Under the pieces are notes generated by a model. It had not been told where the DNA came from. It searched no databases and saw nothing but the letters and a program-made list of their open reading frames with translations. DNA of 50,029 nucleotides, from positions 1-50,029 of the forward strand of contig QNCE01000002.1 of the NCBI GenBank assembly GCA_003644405.1, in the 5' to 3' direction. Of the stretch, positions 26,111 to 34,505 are shown one piece after another. Within the stretch, counting starts at the first letter, position 1. Every line of letters starts with the position of its first letter. The position numbers and the translations under genes were made by a program. The DNA is from Candidatus Omnitrophota bacterium. Lineage in GTDB: Bacteria > Omnitrophota > Gorgyraeia > Duberdicusellales > 4484-171.

Positions 26111-26329
26111 ATGAGTAAAGAAGAATTAATTGAAGTTGAAGGAGAAATTGTAGAAGCTCTTCCCAACGCTATGTTTAGAGTAAAGTTAGATAATGGTCAT
26201 TTAGTTTTAGCTCATGTAAGTGGGAAGATGAGAATGCATTTTATAAAAATTCTTCCTGGGGACAAAGTTAAGGTGGAACTATCTCCCTACGATCTAACTC
26301 GAGGAAGAATAACTTATCGATATAAGTAA
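26111..26329 (+). CDS. infA: Translation initiation factor IF-1
   Basis: A 72-residue OB-fold protein that blocks the ribosomal A site during initiation. It reads EVEGEIVEALPNAMFRVKLDNG, HVSGKMRMHFIKILPGDKV and ends in SPYDLTRGRITYRYK, as in essentially all bacterial IF-1. It lies between map and rpmJ with 1-2 base spacers. Confidence 0.97.
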   Translation: MSKEELIEVEGEIVEALPNAMFRVKLDNGHLVLAHVSGKMRMHFIKILPGDKVKVELSPYDLTRGRITYRYK

Positions 26330-26331
26330 TC

Positions 26332-26445
26332 ATGAAAGTTAAATCTTCTGTAAAAAAAATTTGTGACAAGTGCAGAATAATAAAAAGAAAAGGTATAATA
26401 AGGGTTATTTGTAAAAATCCCAAACATAAACAAAGGCAAGGATAA
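26332..26445 (+). CDS. rpmJ: 50S ribosomal protein L36
   Basis: A 37-residue protein, the smallest ribosomal protein. It starts MKVKSSVKKICDKC and keeps the zinc ligands C11, C14, C27 and H32, making it the C+ form. It begins 2 bases after infA, exactly where rpmJ is expected before rpsM. The usual RRKG-type segment appears as IKRKGIIRVICKNPKHKQRQG with a final glycine. Confidence 0.95.
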   Translation: MKVKSSVKKICDKCRIIKRKGIIRVICKNPKHKQRQG

Positions 26446-26463
26446 TAAACAAAAGGAGAAAAG

Positions 26464-26838
26464 ATGCCAAGAATTTTAGGTGTAGATATTCCTAAGGAAA
26501 AAAAAGTAAAAATAGCTCTTCGTTATATTTACGGAATAGGTCCTAGTAATGCTTTAGAAGTATTAAAGAATACAGGAGTAGATCCAGAAAAAAAGGCTTC
26601 CCAACTCAGTGATGAAGAAATATCTAAAATTGCTTCGTTTATTCAATCAAATTATAAAGTAGAAGGAGAACTACGTAGAGAGATAACTCAAAATATTAGA
26701 AGATTAATGGATATAGGTTGCTATCGAGGAATAAGACATAAAAAGCATCTTCCTGTAAGGGGACAACGTACTCGTTGTAATGCCCGAACTAGAAAAGGTC
26801 CTCGACCTCGTGTGGGAGGTATAAAGAAGAAAAGTTAG
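26464..26838 (+). CDS. rpsM: 30S ribosomal protein S13
   Basis: S13 forms intersubunit bridges with L5 and contacts the P-site tRNA. The 124 residues begin MPRILGVDIPKEKKVKIAL, have the YIYGIGPSNA helix-two-turn-helix region, and end with the basic HLPVRGQRTRCNARTRKG segment. An AAAAGGAG Shine-Dalgarno precedes the ATG. It follows rpmJ after 18 bases. Confidence 0.97.
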   Translation: MPRILGVDIPKEKKVKIALRYIYGIGPSNALEVLKNTGVDPEKKASQLSDEEISKIASFIQSNYKVEGELRREITQNIRRLMDIGCYRGIRHKKHLPVRGQRTRCNARTRKGPRPRVGGIKKKS

Positions 26839-26857
26839 GTAGAAAAAAGGAGGGCAA

Positions 26858-27250
26858 TTGGCCAAAAAAAGAAGAAGAGAAAAGAAAAAAAAGATTCATC
26901 TAACTTCTCCTCTAGGAATGGTTCATATAAAAGCCACATTCAATAATACTATTATTACTGTTACAGATCTGAAAGGTAATGTTATTGGTTGGGCTTCAGG
27001 AGGAACTATTGGATTCAAAGGTACGAAAAAGTCTACTCCTTATGCTGCCCAACTAGCTGCTTTAGATGTAGCTAAACGGGTTAAGGAAATGGGACTAAGC
27101 GATGTTGAAGTTTTTGTCAAAGGTCCCGGTCCAGGAAGAGAGGCAGCTATTAGATCTTTACAGAGTGCAGGGCTTAATGTGAAAAGAGTAAAAGACGTAA
27201 CTCCCACACCTCACAACGGGTGTCGGCCAAGGAAGAAAAGGAGAGTATAA
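26858..27250 (+). CDS. rpsK: 30S ribosomal protein S11 (TTG start)
   Basis: S11 lines the mRNA path on the 30S platform. The 130-residue protein contains IHLTSPLGMVHIKATFNNTI, the GWASGGTIGFKGTKKSTPYAAQ segment and the HNGCRPRKKRRV tail. The start is a TTG at 26858: it lies right after AAGGAGGG and is followed by the expected Ala-Lys-Lys residues, and no ATG fits. It is one of few non-ATG starts in the window (compare fusA). Confidence 0.95.
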   Translation: MAKKRRREKKKKIHLTSPLGMVHIKATFNNTIITVTDLKGNVIGWASGGTIGFKGTKKSTPYAAQLAALDVAKRVKEMGLSDVEVFVKGPGPGREAAIRSLQSAGLNVKRVKDVTPTPHNGCRPRKKRRV

Positions 27251-27253
27251 ATT

Positions 27254-27883
27254 ATGGGGAGATACTTAGGACCTAAATGTAAATTATGTAGAAGGGAACG
27301 AACAAAACTTTTTTTAAAAGGATCCAAATGTAATACAGAAAAATGTCCTTTTTCTCGAAGAACTTATCCTCCAGGTGTGCATGGAAAAAGACAAACAAAA
27401 CAATCTTACTATGGTCTCCAGCTGAGAGAAAAACAAAAAGTAAAAAGAATGTATGGAATGTTAGAAAAACAATTTAAACGCTTTTTTAGGTTAGCAGTTA
27501 AATCTAAAGAAGTTACTGGTAGAAAACTTATTCAACTTTTAGAACGGAGATTAGATAATGTTATTTACCGAGCATTATTTGCTCTTTCTAGAAACGAAGC
27601 TCGCCAAATAGTAAGGCATGGTTTCGTTTTTATTGGAGAAAGGAGAGTAAATATTCCTTCTTATATTACTAGAGAAGGAGAAGAAATTAAGATAAAGGCT
27701 AAAGAAAGTGTAATAAAAAGAATAAAGGAAAATATAGAAATAAACTCTAAAGAAAGAAGTGTACCAACTTGGATAGAAGTAGATAATGAAAACCTAAAAT
27801 TAAAAATAAAGAGATTACCAGAGAAGGAAGATCTAACTATTCCTATAAGTGAACAGTTAATCGTTGAATTATATTCAAAGTAA
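27254..27883 (+). CDS. rpsD: 30S ribosomal protein S4, zinc type
   Basis: S4 nucleates 30S assembly and in many bacteria represses the alpha operon. The 209-residue protein has an N-terminal zinc site (C9, C12, C26, C31: CKLC and CNTEKC), then RRTYPPGVHG. The S4 RNA-binding domain (LERRLDNVIYRALFALSRNEARQIV, about 95-119) is followed by the C-terminal region. E. coli S4 lacks the cysteines, whereas many Firmicutes and other phyla keep them. Confidence 0.97.
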   Translation: MGRYLGPKCKLCRRERTKLFLKGSKCNTEKCPFSRRTYPPGVHGKRQTKQSYYGLQLREKQKVKRMYGMLEKQFKRFFRLAVKSKEVTGRKLIQLLERRLDNVIYRALFALSRNEARQIVRHGFVFIGERRVNIPSYITREGEEIKIKAKESVIKRIKENIEINSKERSVPTWIEVDNENLKLKIKRLPEKEDLTIPISEQLIVELYSK

Positions 27884-27905
27884 TAAAAGATAGGAGGTCA
27901 AAAAA

Positions 27906-28892
27906 ATGGGTATAAGCTGGAGAGACTTCCAATTCCCTAAAAGAATAGTTATCGAAGAAGGTTCTTACACTCCCTACTATGGAAAATTTATCGCTGAACC
28001 TCTAGAAAGAGGTTATGGGGTAACTTTAGGAAATTCATTAAGAAGAACTCTCCTTTCTTCTATTGAAGGAGCTGCTGTTACAGCTATAAGGATAGAGGGA
28101 GTGCCTCACGAATTTTCCACTATAAAAGGTGTAAGAGAGGATGTACCTCAAATCGTACTTAATATAAAAAATGTTGTACTAAGATCATACTCTAAAGGAC
28201 CCAGAAAAATATACATAAAAGCTTACGGAGAAAAAGAAGTAAAAGCTGGGGAGATTATAACTGATGAAAGTATAGAAGTAATCAATCCTGATTCTCATAT
28301 AGCTACTCTAACTTCTAAAGACGCTAGTCTCCAGATAGAAATGGAAGTAGGTAGAGGGAGAGGATTTGTTCCTGCGGAGATGAACAAACGTGAAGATATG
28401 CCTATAGGAACTATTCCTATTGATTCTATATTTACTCCGATAAAAAAAGTAAACTTTAAAGTAGAAAATGCTAGAGTGGGAAAAAGAACTGATTACGATA
28501 AACTGATATTAGAAATATGGACAAATGGAAGTATAGAACCAAAGGAAGCTTTAATCTATGCTTCTAAGGTGTTAAGTAAACATCTGGAATTATTCTTTAC
28601 TTTGGGAGAAATTCCGGAAGAGGAAGTAGAAGAACTTACACCAGAAGAAATTTCTTTCTATGAAAAACTCAAAATTCCTGTCTCCGAACTTGAACTTTCG
28701 GTGCGGAGCGCTAATTGTTTGAGAGAAGCGAATATAAAGATTTTGGCAGATCTGGTAGAAAAAACAGAAGCAGAAATGCTTTCCTATAGAAATTTTGGGA
28801 AAAAATCATTAAATGAAATAGTGAATCTTTTAAAGAGTATGGGATTTTCCTTAGGTATGAAGATTGACAGAAAAAAACTTCAAATGGTATGA
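27906..28892 (+). CDS. rpoA: DNA-directed RNA polymerase subunit alpha
   Basis: The alpha subunit dimerises to start polymerase assembly, and its C-terminal domain binds UP elements and activators. The 328 residues show the NTD (about 1-235) with GNSLRRTLLSSIEGAAVTAI near residue 41. After a linker, the CTD (about 255-328) carries VRSANCLREANI, equivalent to the E. coli Arg265 DNA-binding surface. TAGGAGGTC gives a strong ribosome site. The stop overlaps rplQ by ATGA. Confidence 0.98.
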   Translation: MGISWRDFQFPKRIVIEEGSYTPYYGKFIAEPLERGYGVTLGNSLRRTLLSSIEGAAVTAIRIEGVPHEFSTIKGVREDVPQIVLNIKNVVLRSYSKGPRKIYIKAYGEKEVKAGEIITDESIEVINPDSHIATLTSKDASLQIEMEVGRGRGFVPAEMNKREDMPIGTIPIDSIFTPIKKVNFKVENARVGKRTDYDKLILEIWTNGSIEPKEALIYASKVLSKHLELFFTLGEIPEEEVEELTPEEISFYEKLKIPVSELELSVRSANCLREANIKILADLVEKTEAEMLSYRNFGKKSLNEIVNLLKSMGFSLGMKIDRKKLQMV

Positions 28893-29404
28893 GACATAGA
28901 AAAAAAACTAAAAAATTATCTCGTTCTCGAGCTCAAAGAAAAGCTTTGATAAGAAGTTTAGGTAGAGCTCTAATTCTTTGTGAAGCAATAAAAACCACCA
29001 AATCAAAAGCAAAAGCAGTGAAAGGCTGGATAGATAAATTAATCGGGTGGGGTAAGGTTGATACTCTTTATAATCGTCGTTTAGCCTACAAAGTATTGGG
29101 AGACCATAAACTAGTAAAAAAACTCTTTACCGAAATTGCTCCTCGTTTTAAAGATATAAGTGGCGGCTATACTCGAATAATAGATTTAACCTACCGAAAA
29201 GGTGATGGTGCAAAATTATCCTTGATAGAACTAACCCGCAGGGAAAAGAAGGAGAAAATAAAAAAGAAAGAAGAAAAAGGGAAAGTTCCATCTAAAAAAT
29301 CAGAAAAATCGGAATTACACCCTCCTAAGAAGGAAGAAAAACCCAAAAGAGGGTTTATCAAAGGAGTAAGGTCAATTTTTAAGAAAGAAAGAGATTCTCT
29401 GTAA
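28889..29404 (+). CDS. rplQ: 50S ribosomal protein L17 with charged tail
   Basis: L17 lies near the tunnel exit. The first 115 or so residues are typical: MRHRKKTKKLSRSRAQRKAL, the LGRALILCEAIKTTKSKAKAVKG helix and the GYTRIIDLTYRKGDGA strand. The product is 171 residues long because of a Lys/Glu-rich low-complexity tail of about 55 residues, longer than the approximately 120-130 usual. It closes the alpha-operon set but is followed only 13 bases later by an aminotransferase gene, with no terminator in between. Confidence 0.95.
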   Translation: MRHRKKTKKLSRSRAQRKALIRSLGRALILCEAIKTTKSKAKAVKGWIDKLIGWGKVDTLYNRRLAYKVLGDHKLVKKLFTEIAPRFKDISGGYTRIIDLTYRKGDGAKLSLIELTRREKKEKIKKKEEKGKVPSKKSEKSELHPPKKEEKPKRGFIKGVRSIFKKERDSL

Positions 29405-29417
29405 GTTTGGTTTTATA

Positions 29418-30590
29418 ATGAAGTGGGGAAAGGTAATAAACCGTTGTCTCCCATTGGTAAATAAATCTCCTACCTTAACCCTTACTTCCTTAGCTAAAAA
29501 ACTCAAAAGAGAAGGTAAAGATGTAGTAAATTTTGCTGGAGGAGAACCGGATTTTGATACGCCAGAGTTTATAAAAGAAGCAGCAAAAGAAGCCTTAAAA
29601 GAAGGATTCACTAAGTATACCCCTTCTACAGGAATACCCCAATTAAAGAAGGCTATCGCTAAAAAAATAAACGAGGAGAATGGATTTTCCTGTAACGAAG
29701 AGAATATAATTGTAACTGCGGGAGCAAAATTTGCTATATTTATTTCTCTTTTTGCTCTCCTAAATCCTCAAGAGGAAGTAATTATCCCTTCCCCTTATTG
29801 GGTAAGTTATCCTGAAATGGTTAAACTTGCTGGAGGAAAAGTAAAAATACTACCTGCACAAGAGGAAGAAAATTTCAAAATAAACCCTAGTAAGCTAAAG
29901 GCACTCATTACTTCTAAAACTAAAATTTTAATCCTAAATTATCCTAATAATCCTACAGGAATAACTTATACTAAAGAGGAGTTAGAAGAAATAGCCCAGA
30001 TAATAAGAGATTCTCCTCTCTTTGTCTTAAGTGATGAGGTATATGAAAAGATACTTTTTGATAATCTTGCCCATACCAGCTTTGCTTCTCTAGAAGGAGT
30101 AAGAGAAAAAACAATAACTATAAATAGTTTCTCTAAAAGTTTTTCTATGACTGGTTGGCGAATAGGTTTTATGGTTGCTCCTAAAAAGATTGTAGAAGAA
30201 GCATCTAAAATAGTAGACCATACCACTTCTTGCCCTAATAGTTTAGCTCAAGTAGCTGCTGTTAAAGCATTAGAAAATAATAGAGATTGGTATAATTTTA
30301 TAAAAGATACCTTCCAGAAAAAAAGAGATTTAATTTATGAAAAGCTCTTAGAGTGTCCTAAATTGAAGCTTATAAAACCCCAGGGGACCTTTTATTTATT
30401 CTGTAACATAAAAAGCACTCATCTTAACAGTTTAGAGTTTTCTTCTAAACTTTTGACTCAATCTCTTGTGGCAGTTATACCTTCTACAGGATTTGGAGAG
30501 GATGGTTATATAAGAGTGAGCTTTGCTACTAATGAGGAAAATATATTAAAAGGAGCGCAACGCATTAAAGAATTTTTAGCTAAAATTTAA
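29418..30590 (+). CDS. aspC: Pyridoxal-phosphate aminotransferase, aspartate aminotransferase-like
   Basis: A class I/II aminotransferase of 390 residues, most like the prokaryotic aspartate aminotransferases that exchange oxaloacetate/aspartate with 2-oxoglutarate/glutamate. It has NFAGGEPDFDTPEF near residue 40, the NYPNNPTG motif, the cofactor lysine K240 in SFSKSFSMTGWR, and the C-terminal arginine in YIRVSFA. The substrate cannot be fixed from sequence alone. The downstream isocitrate and malate dehydrogenases, which give 2-oxoglutarate and oxaloacetate, make aspartate the natural guess. It is probably co-transcribed with rplQ upstream. Confidence 0.88.
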   Translation: MKWGKVINRCLPLVNKSPTLTLTSLAKKLKREGKDVVNFAGGEPDFDTPEFIKEAAKEALKEGFTKYTPSTGIPQLKKAIAKKINEENGFSCNEENIIVTAGAKFAIFISLFALLNPQEEVIIPSPYWVSYPEMVKLAGGKVKILPAQEEENFKINPSKLKALITSKTKILILNYPNNPTGITYTKEELEEIAQIIRDSPLFVLSDEVYEKILFDNLAHTSFASLEGVREKTITINSFSKSFSMTGWRIGFMVAPKKIVEEASKIVDHTTSCPNSLAQVAAVKALENNRDWYNFIKDTFQKKRDLIYEKLLECPKLKLIKPQGTFYLFCNIKSTHLNSLEFSSKLLTQSLVAVIPSTGFGEDGYIRVSFATNEENILKGAQRIKEFLAKI

Positions 30591-30591
30591 A

Positions 30592-31857
30592 ATGGGCAAA
30601 ACTATCGCTGAAAAAATCTTTTCTTACCACGCTAAAAAATCTTTAAAAAGTGGTGACGTAGCTGTATGTAAGGTAGATTTTTGTTTTTCTCAGGATGGGA
30701 CTACTTCTTTAGTATTAGACGCTTTAGAAAAGTTTTCTCAAAATATAAAATATCCTAAAAAATATGCCCAATTTATCGACCACAGTATACCTGCTCCTAA
30801 TGTAGGTGTAGCAAAAGTTCATATTCGAATGAGAGAAGCTACTAATAAGTTAGGGAATTTACTTTTTGACGTTGGTGAAGGTATATCTCACCAGCTAGTA
30901 ATAGAAAAAGGACTTGCCTATCCAGGAGCACTCATTTTAGGAGCAGATTCTCATACTTCAACCTGTGGAACTTTAGGAGCAGTTGGTTTGGGAGTGGGTT
31001 CTACAGATTTAGCAGTTACTTTAGTTACAAGAAGAAATTGGTTTAAAATACCTTCTACTTACAAAATAATCGTAAAGGGGAAAATACCTAAAGGGGTTTT
31101 TAGTAAAGATATTATCCTTTATATCATCAAGCAACTTACGTGCTGGGGAGCTACCTATCGCTGTGTGGAGTTTGATGGAGAAGTAATTAAAGCACTTTCC
31201 TTGGAGGCACGATTCACTATAACAAATATGAGTATTGAGTTTGGTGCAAAGTGCGGAATTATAGCTCCTGATAAAAAAGTGTTTAATTATTTAGAAAAAA
31301 TAGGAATTAGCAAATATAAACCTTTTTACTCTGACAAAGATGCCAAGTATGAAAAAATTATAGAATTTGATATTTCTAAACTTTCTCCTTATATTGCTAA
31401 ACCTCATAGTGTAGACAATGGTGTGTCTATTGAAGAGGTCGAAGGACTTCCTATAAATCAGGGTTACATTGGAACATGTACTAATGGAAGATTAGAGGAT
31501 TTAGAAATAGCTGCACGGATATTAAGAGGAAGAAAAGTTCATCCTGAAGTAAAACTTTTTGTTGCCCCTGCATCTAAAAAAGTATTTAAGTTAGCTTTAA
31601 CAAAGGGTATCATAAAAACCCTTATCGAAGCAGGAGCAATTGTCCTTCCTCCTGGATGTGGACCCTGTGTAGGAACTAATCAAGGAGTGCCTGCTGATGG
31701 AGAAGTAGTTATTTCTACTGCTAATAGAAATTTTAAAGGAAGGATGGGAAATCCTAACAGCTTTATTTACCTTGCTTCTCCTGCTACCGTAGCTAGTTCT
31801 GTTATAAGAGGAAAAATAACTGATCCTCGAAGATATCTTTACCAAAAAAGGAGGTAA
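30592..31857 (+). CDS. Aconitase/isopropylmalate isomerase family hydratase, large subunit
   Basis: A 421-residue LeuC-type hydro-lyase that dehydrates and rehydrates a tricarboxylic acid on a [4Fe-4S] cluster. The cluster ligands are C296 (GTCTNGR), C356 and C359 (GCGPC). FIDHSIPAP, GADSHTSTCGTLGA and FKGRMGNPN are intact, so the subunit looks active. Sequence does not separate isopropylmalate, homoaconitate and citrate as substrate. The neighbouring isocitrate dehydrogenase favours an aconitase or homoaconitase role, and no leuA or leuB is nearby. Its partner small subunit is not adjacent but lies behind pilT. Confidence 0.85.
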   Translation: MGKTIAEKIFSYHAKKSLKSGDVAVCKVDFCFSQDGTTSLVLDALEKFSQNIKYPKKYAQFIDHSIPAPNVGVAKVHIRMREATNKLGNLLFDVGEGISHQLVIEKGLAYPGALILGADSHTSTCGTLGAVGLGVGSTDLAVTLVTRRNWFKIPSTYKIIVKGKIPKGVFSKDIILYIIKQLTCWGATYRCVEFDGEVIKALSLEARFTITNMSIEFGAKCGIIAPDKKVFNYLEKIGISKYKPFYSDKDAKYEKIIEFDISKLSPYIAKPHSVDNGVSIEEVEGLPINQGYIGTCTNGRLEDLEIAARILRGRKVHPEVKLFVAPASKKVFKLALTKGIIKTLIEAGAIVLPPGCGPCVGTNQGVPADGEVVISTANRNFKGRMGNPNSFIYLASPATVASSVIRGKITDPRRYLYQKRR

Positions 31858-31860
31858 ATA

Positions 31861-32910
31861 ATGACAGATATGACTACTCTTTTAAAACTTGCTATGGAGA
31901 AGGGAGCAAGTGATTTACATATTACTGTAAATTCTCCTCCTGTCTTAAGAATCGACGGAAAACTTCACCTTACAGATCTACCTCCTTTAAATTCGGAACA
32001 GACAAAGGCCCTCATATATAGTATCTTAACCGATGATCAAAAGGCAATATTTGAGAAGGATAAAGAGTTGGATTTTTCCTTTTCTGTTCCCAATATGGAT
32101 AGGTTTCGTATAAACGTTCACTATCAGAAAGGGAATGTAGAAGCAGCTTTAAGACGTATTCCTAGAGAAATTCCTCCTCTCGATGAACTGGGTGTTCCTT
32201 TAGTAGCTTACGATTTAATAAGAAAACCTAATGGTTTAGTTTTAGTAACTGGTCCCACAGGAACAGGCAAAAGTACTACTTTAGCAGCAATGATTGATGT
32301 GATAAATAAAGAGAGAAAAGAAATAATCATCTGTATAGAAGATCCTATAGAATTCTATCATAGCAACAAAGAAAGTATAATAAAACAAAGAGAAATTTAC
32401 GCAGATACTCACTCTTTTCCCGAAGCTTTAAGAAGAGCATTAAGACAAGATCCTAATGTAATTGTAGTAGGAGAGATGCGTGATTTAGAAACTATTGCTA
32501 CTACCTTAACAGCTGCAGAAACAGGACACCTGGTTTTAGCTACCCTACATACTCCCGATGCTCCCCAAACTGTCCAAAGAATTATTGATGTTTTCCCTCC
32601 CCATCAACAAAAGCAGATAAGGGTGCAACTCGCTGATTGCCTTCAGGGAGTAATCTCCCAACTTCTCTTACCTAGAGCTGATGGGTTAGGAAGAGTGTTA
32701 GCTACCGAGGTTATGATTGCTACCCCAGGAATAAGAAACCTAATAAGAGAAGGAGAAATAGCGCAAATTCCTTCTTTGATCCAAATGGGAGCTCAATATG
32801 GTATGCATACTATGGATAAGTGTCTGAAAGAATTGTACAAAAGAGGAATAATTAACAGAGAGATAGCTATAAGTAAAGTTAAAAACATAATGGAGTTTGA
32901 AAACTTATGA
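31861..32910 (+). CDS. pilT: Type IV pilus retraction ATPase PilT
   Basis: A hexameric ATPase that depolymerises type IV pili for twitching motility or DNA uptake. The 349 residues show the N-terminal PAS-like domain with GASDLHITVNSPPVLRIDGKL and a Walker A GPTGTGKST at about 131-139. An Asp box, a Walker B containing VIVVGEMRD (about 200-208), the His box ATLHT, and the C-terminal region follow. A good AAAGGAGGT precedes the ATG. It is placed between the two subunits of a hydratase, and its stop overlaps the second one by ATGA. No other pilus gene is in the window. Confidence 0.96.
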   Translation: MTDMTTLLKLAMEKGASDLHITVNSPPVLRIDGKLHLTDLPPLNSEQTKALIYSILTDDQKAIFEKDKELDFSFSVPNMDRFRINVHYQKGNVEAALRRIPREIPPLDELGVPLVAYDLIRKPNGLVLVTGPTGTGKSTTLAAMIDVINKERKEIIICIEDPIEFYHSNKESIIKQREIYADTHSFPEALRRALRQDPNVIVVGEMRDLETIATTLTAAETGHLVLATLHTPDAPQTVQRIIDVFPPHQQKQIRVQLADCLQGVISQLLLPRADGLGRVLATEVMIATPGIRNLIREGEIAQIPSLIQMGAQYGMHTMDKCLKELYKRGIINREIAISKVKNIMEFENL

Positions 32911-33407
32911 TTTTTAAAGGTAAAGTTTTTAGATTTGGTGACAATATAAATACTGATTGGATAATATCTGGTAGATATAAATTTTCTATTACTGATATGA
33001 AAAAGCTGGCTCAACATATCTTTGAAGATATAAGGCCTAACTTCTATAAAGAGATCATCCCCAACAAATCTATAATCGTAGCAGGTTTAAATTTCGGCCT
33101 AGGTTCCTCTCGAGAACAAGCACCTTGGGTAATAAGAGAAGCTAAGATTCTATGTGTAATAGCTAAAAGTTTTGCACGGATCTTTTATAGAAATGCATTT
33201 AATATAGGACTACCGTTAGTGGAAGCAGATACCGATTCCTTACAGGAAGGAGACATTATCCGTGTAGATATCGATAAAGGAATAATAAAAAATATAACTA
33301 AAGGAGAGGAAATTCTCTTTCACCCTTTAGATGAATTTCGTAAAGACCTTATAAAGGAAAAAGGAATTATTAATTACCTAAAAAAATACCAAGATTTTCA
33401 AATTTAA
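32907..33407 (+). CDS. Aconitase/isopropylmalate isomerase family hydratase, small subunit
   Basis: A 166-residue swivelling-domain subunit of the LeuD type that completes the active site of the large subunit at 30592-31857. It has FKGKVFRFGDNINTDWIISGRY and the active-site loop GLNFGLGSSREQAPW (60-74), with Gln where bacterial LeuD usually has His; that form is common in archaeal-type and homoaconitase-like small subunits. The substrate-selecting loop (YKFSITD, 24-30) matches none of the standard types I know. Translationally coupled to pilT. Confidence 0.85.
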   Translation: MIFKGKVFRFGDNINTDWIISGRYKFSITDMKKLAQHIFEDIRPNFYKEIIPNKSIIVAGLNFGLGSSREQAPWVIREAKILCVIAKSFARIFYRNAFNIGLPLVEADTDSLQEGDIIRVDIDKGIIKNITKGEEILFHPLDEFRKDLIKEKGIINYLKKYQDFQI

Positions 33408-33413
33408 ACAGTA

Positions 33414-34505
33414 ATGGGCTATAGAATTACTCTTATACCTGGCGATGGAATAGGACCAGAGGTTACCCAAGCAGCACGTCAATGTATAGATGCTTTGGGG
33501 ATAGAAATAGAATGGGAAATTGCTTTGGCTGGAGAGCCTGCATTAAAAGAAAAAAACTCCTTACTTCCTAAAGAAACTTTGGATTCTATCAAAAAAAATA
33601 GAGTAGCTTTGAAAGGTCCTATAGTTACCCCAATAGGGAGTGGTTTTCGCTCTGTAAATGTAGCTTTGCGCCAGACTTTAAATCTCTATGCTTGCGTAAG
33701 ACCTGCTAAGTCTATTGTGGGAATACCTTCTAAATACAAAGACGTAGATATCGTAGTAATAAGAGAAAACAGTGAAGATTTATATGCGGGAATAGAATTT
33801 TTTAAAGGAGAATCCTCTACGAAAAATTTAATAGAGGAACTGAGCCAATTAAGTGGAAAAAATATTTTAAAAGATTCAGCAATATCTATAAAACCTATTT
33901 CGCAATCAGCTTCAGAAAGAATTATTGAATTCGCCTTTGAATGGGCACAAAAAGAAAGAAGGAAGAAAGTAACTTGTGTACATAAAGCAAATATAATGAA
34001 AGCTACTGACGGGTTATTCTTAAGTTGTTTTAAAGAAATAGCATCCAAATATCCTAATATAATAGCTGAGGATATTATTGTAGACAATCTATGTATGCAA
34101 CTAATTTTAAAACCAGAAAATTTCGATGTATTAGTTTTGCCAAATCTCTATGGGGATATAATCTCGGATCTATGTGCAGGTTTAATTGGGGGCCTGGGAG
34201 TAGCTCCCGGAGCTAATATTGGTAAAGAATTTGCTGTATTTGAGCCAGTTCATGGAGCTGCCCCTAAGTATGCAGGAAAAAATAAAGTTAACCCTACAGC
34301 TACAATTATTTCGGGAGTAATGATGCTAAAGCACTTAGGAGAAATAGAAAAAGCTAAACTTTTAGAAGAGGCTACTTATCAAGTGATAAAAGAAGGAAAA
34401 TTTGTAACCTATGATTTAAAACCACGAAGAGATGATCCTACAGCAGTAGGAACAAAAGAAATGGCTCAGGCAATTATAGACAAAATCAATGGAATGAAAA
34501 AGTAA
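33414..34505 (+). CDS. icd: Isocitrate dehydrogenase, probably NADP-dependent
   Basis: Oxidative decarboxylation of isocitrate to 2-oxoglutarate. The 363-residue beta-decarboxylating dehydrogenase has the isocitrate-type substrate segment S80, N82, R86 (RSVNVALRQ) and not the isopropylmalate pattern. It also has VIRENSEDLYAGIEF and the metal-binding aspartates in YGDIISDLCAG. K285-Y286 (APKYAG) and Y333 (VTYD) match the E. coli residues that choose NADP (344, 345, 391), so NADP is predicted. It is shorter than E. coli Icd (416) and closer to NAD-IDH in length. Homoisocitrate activity cannot be excluded. Confidence 0.85.
   Translation: MGYRITLIPGDGIGPEVTQAARQCIDALGIEIEWEIALAGEPALKEKNSLLPKETLDSIKKNRVALKGPIVTPIGSGFRSVNVALRQTLNLYACVRPAKSIVGIPSKYKDVDIVVIRENSEDLYAGIEFFKGESSTKNLIEELSQLSGKNILKDSAISIKPISQSASERIIEFAFEWAQKERRKKVTCVHKANIMKATDGLFLSCFKEIASKYPNIIAEDIIVDNLCMQLILKPENFDVLVLPNLYGDIISDLCAGLIGGLGVAPGANIGKEFAVFEPVHGAAPKYAGKNKVNPTATIISGVMMLKHLGEIEKAKLLEEATYQVIKEGKFVTYDLKPRRDDPTAVGTKEMAQAIIDKINGMKK

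Noticed and set aside
33414..34505. Isopropylmalate dehydrogenase (leuB)
   Set aside because: The substrate loop has the isocitrate-type RSVNVALRQ arrangement and the protein carries VIRENSEDLYAGIEF; leuB proteins have a different loop.
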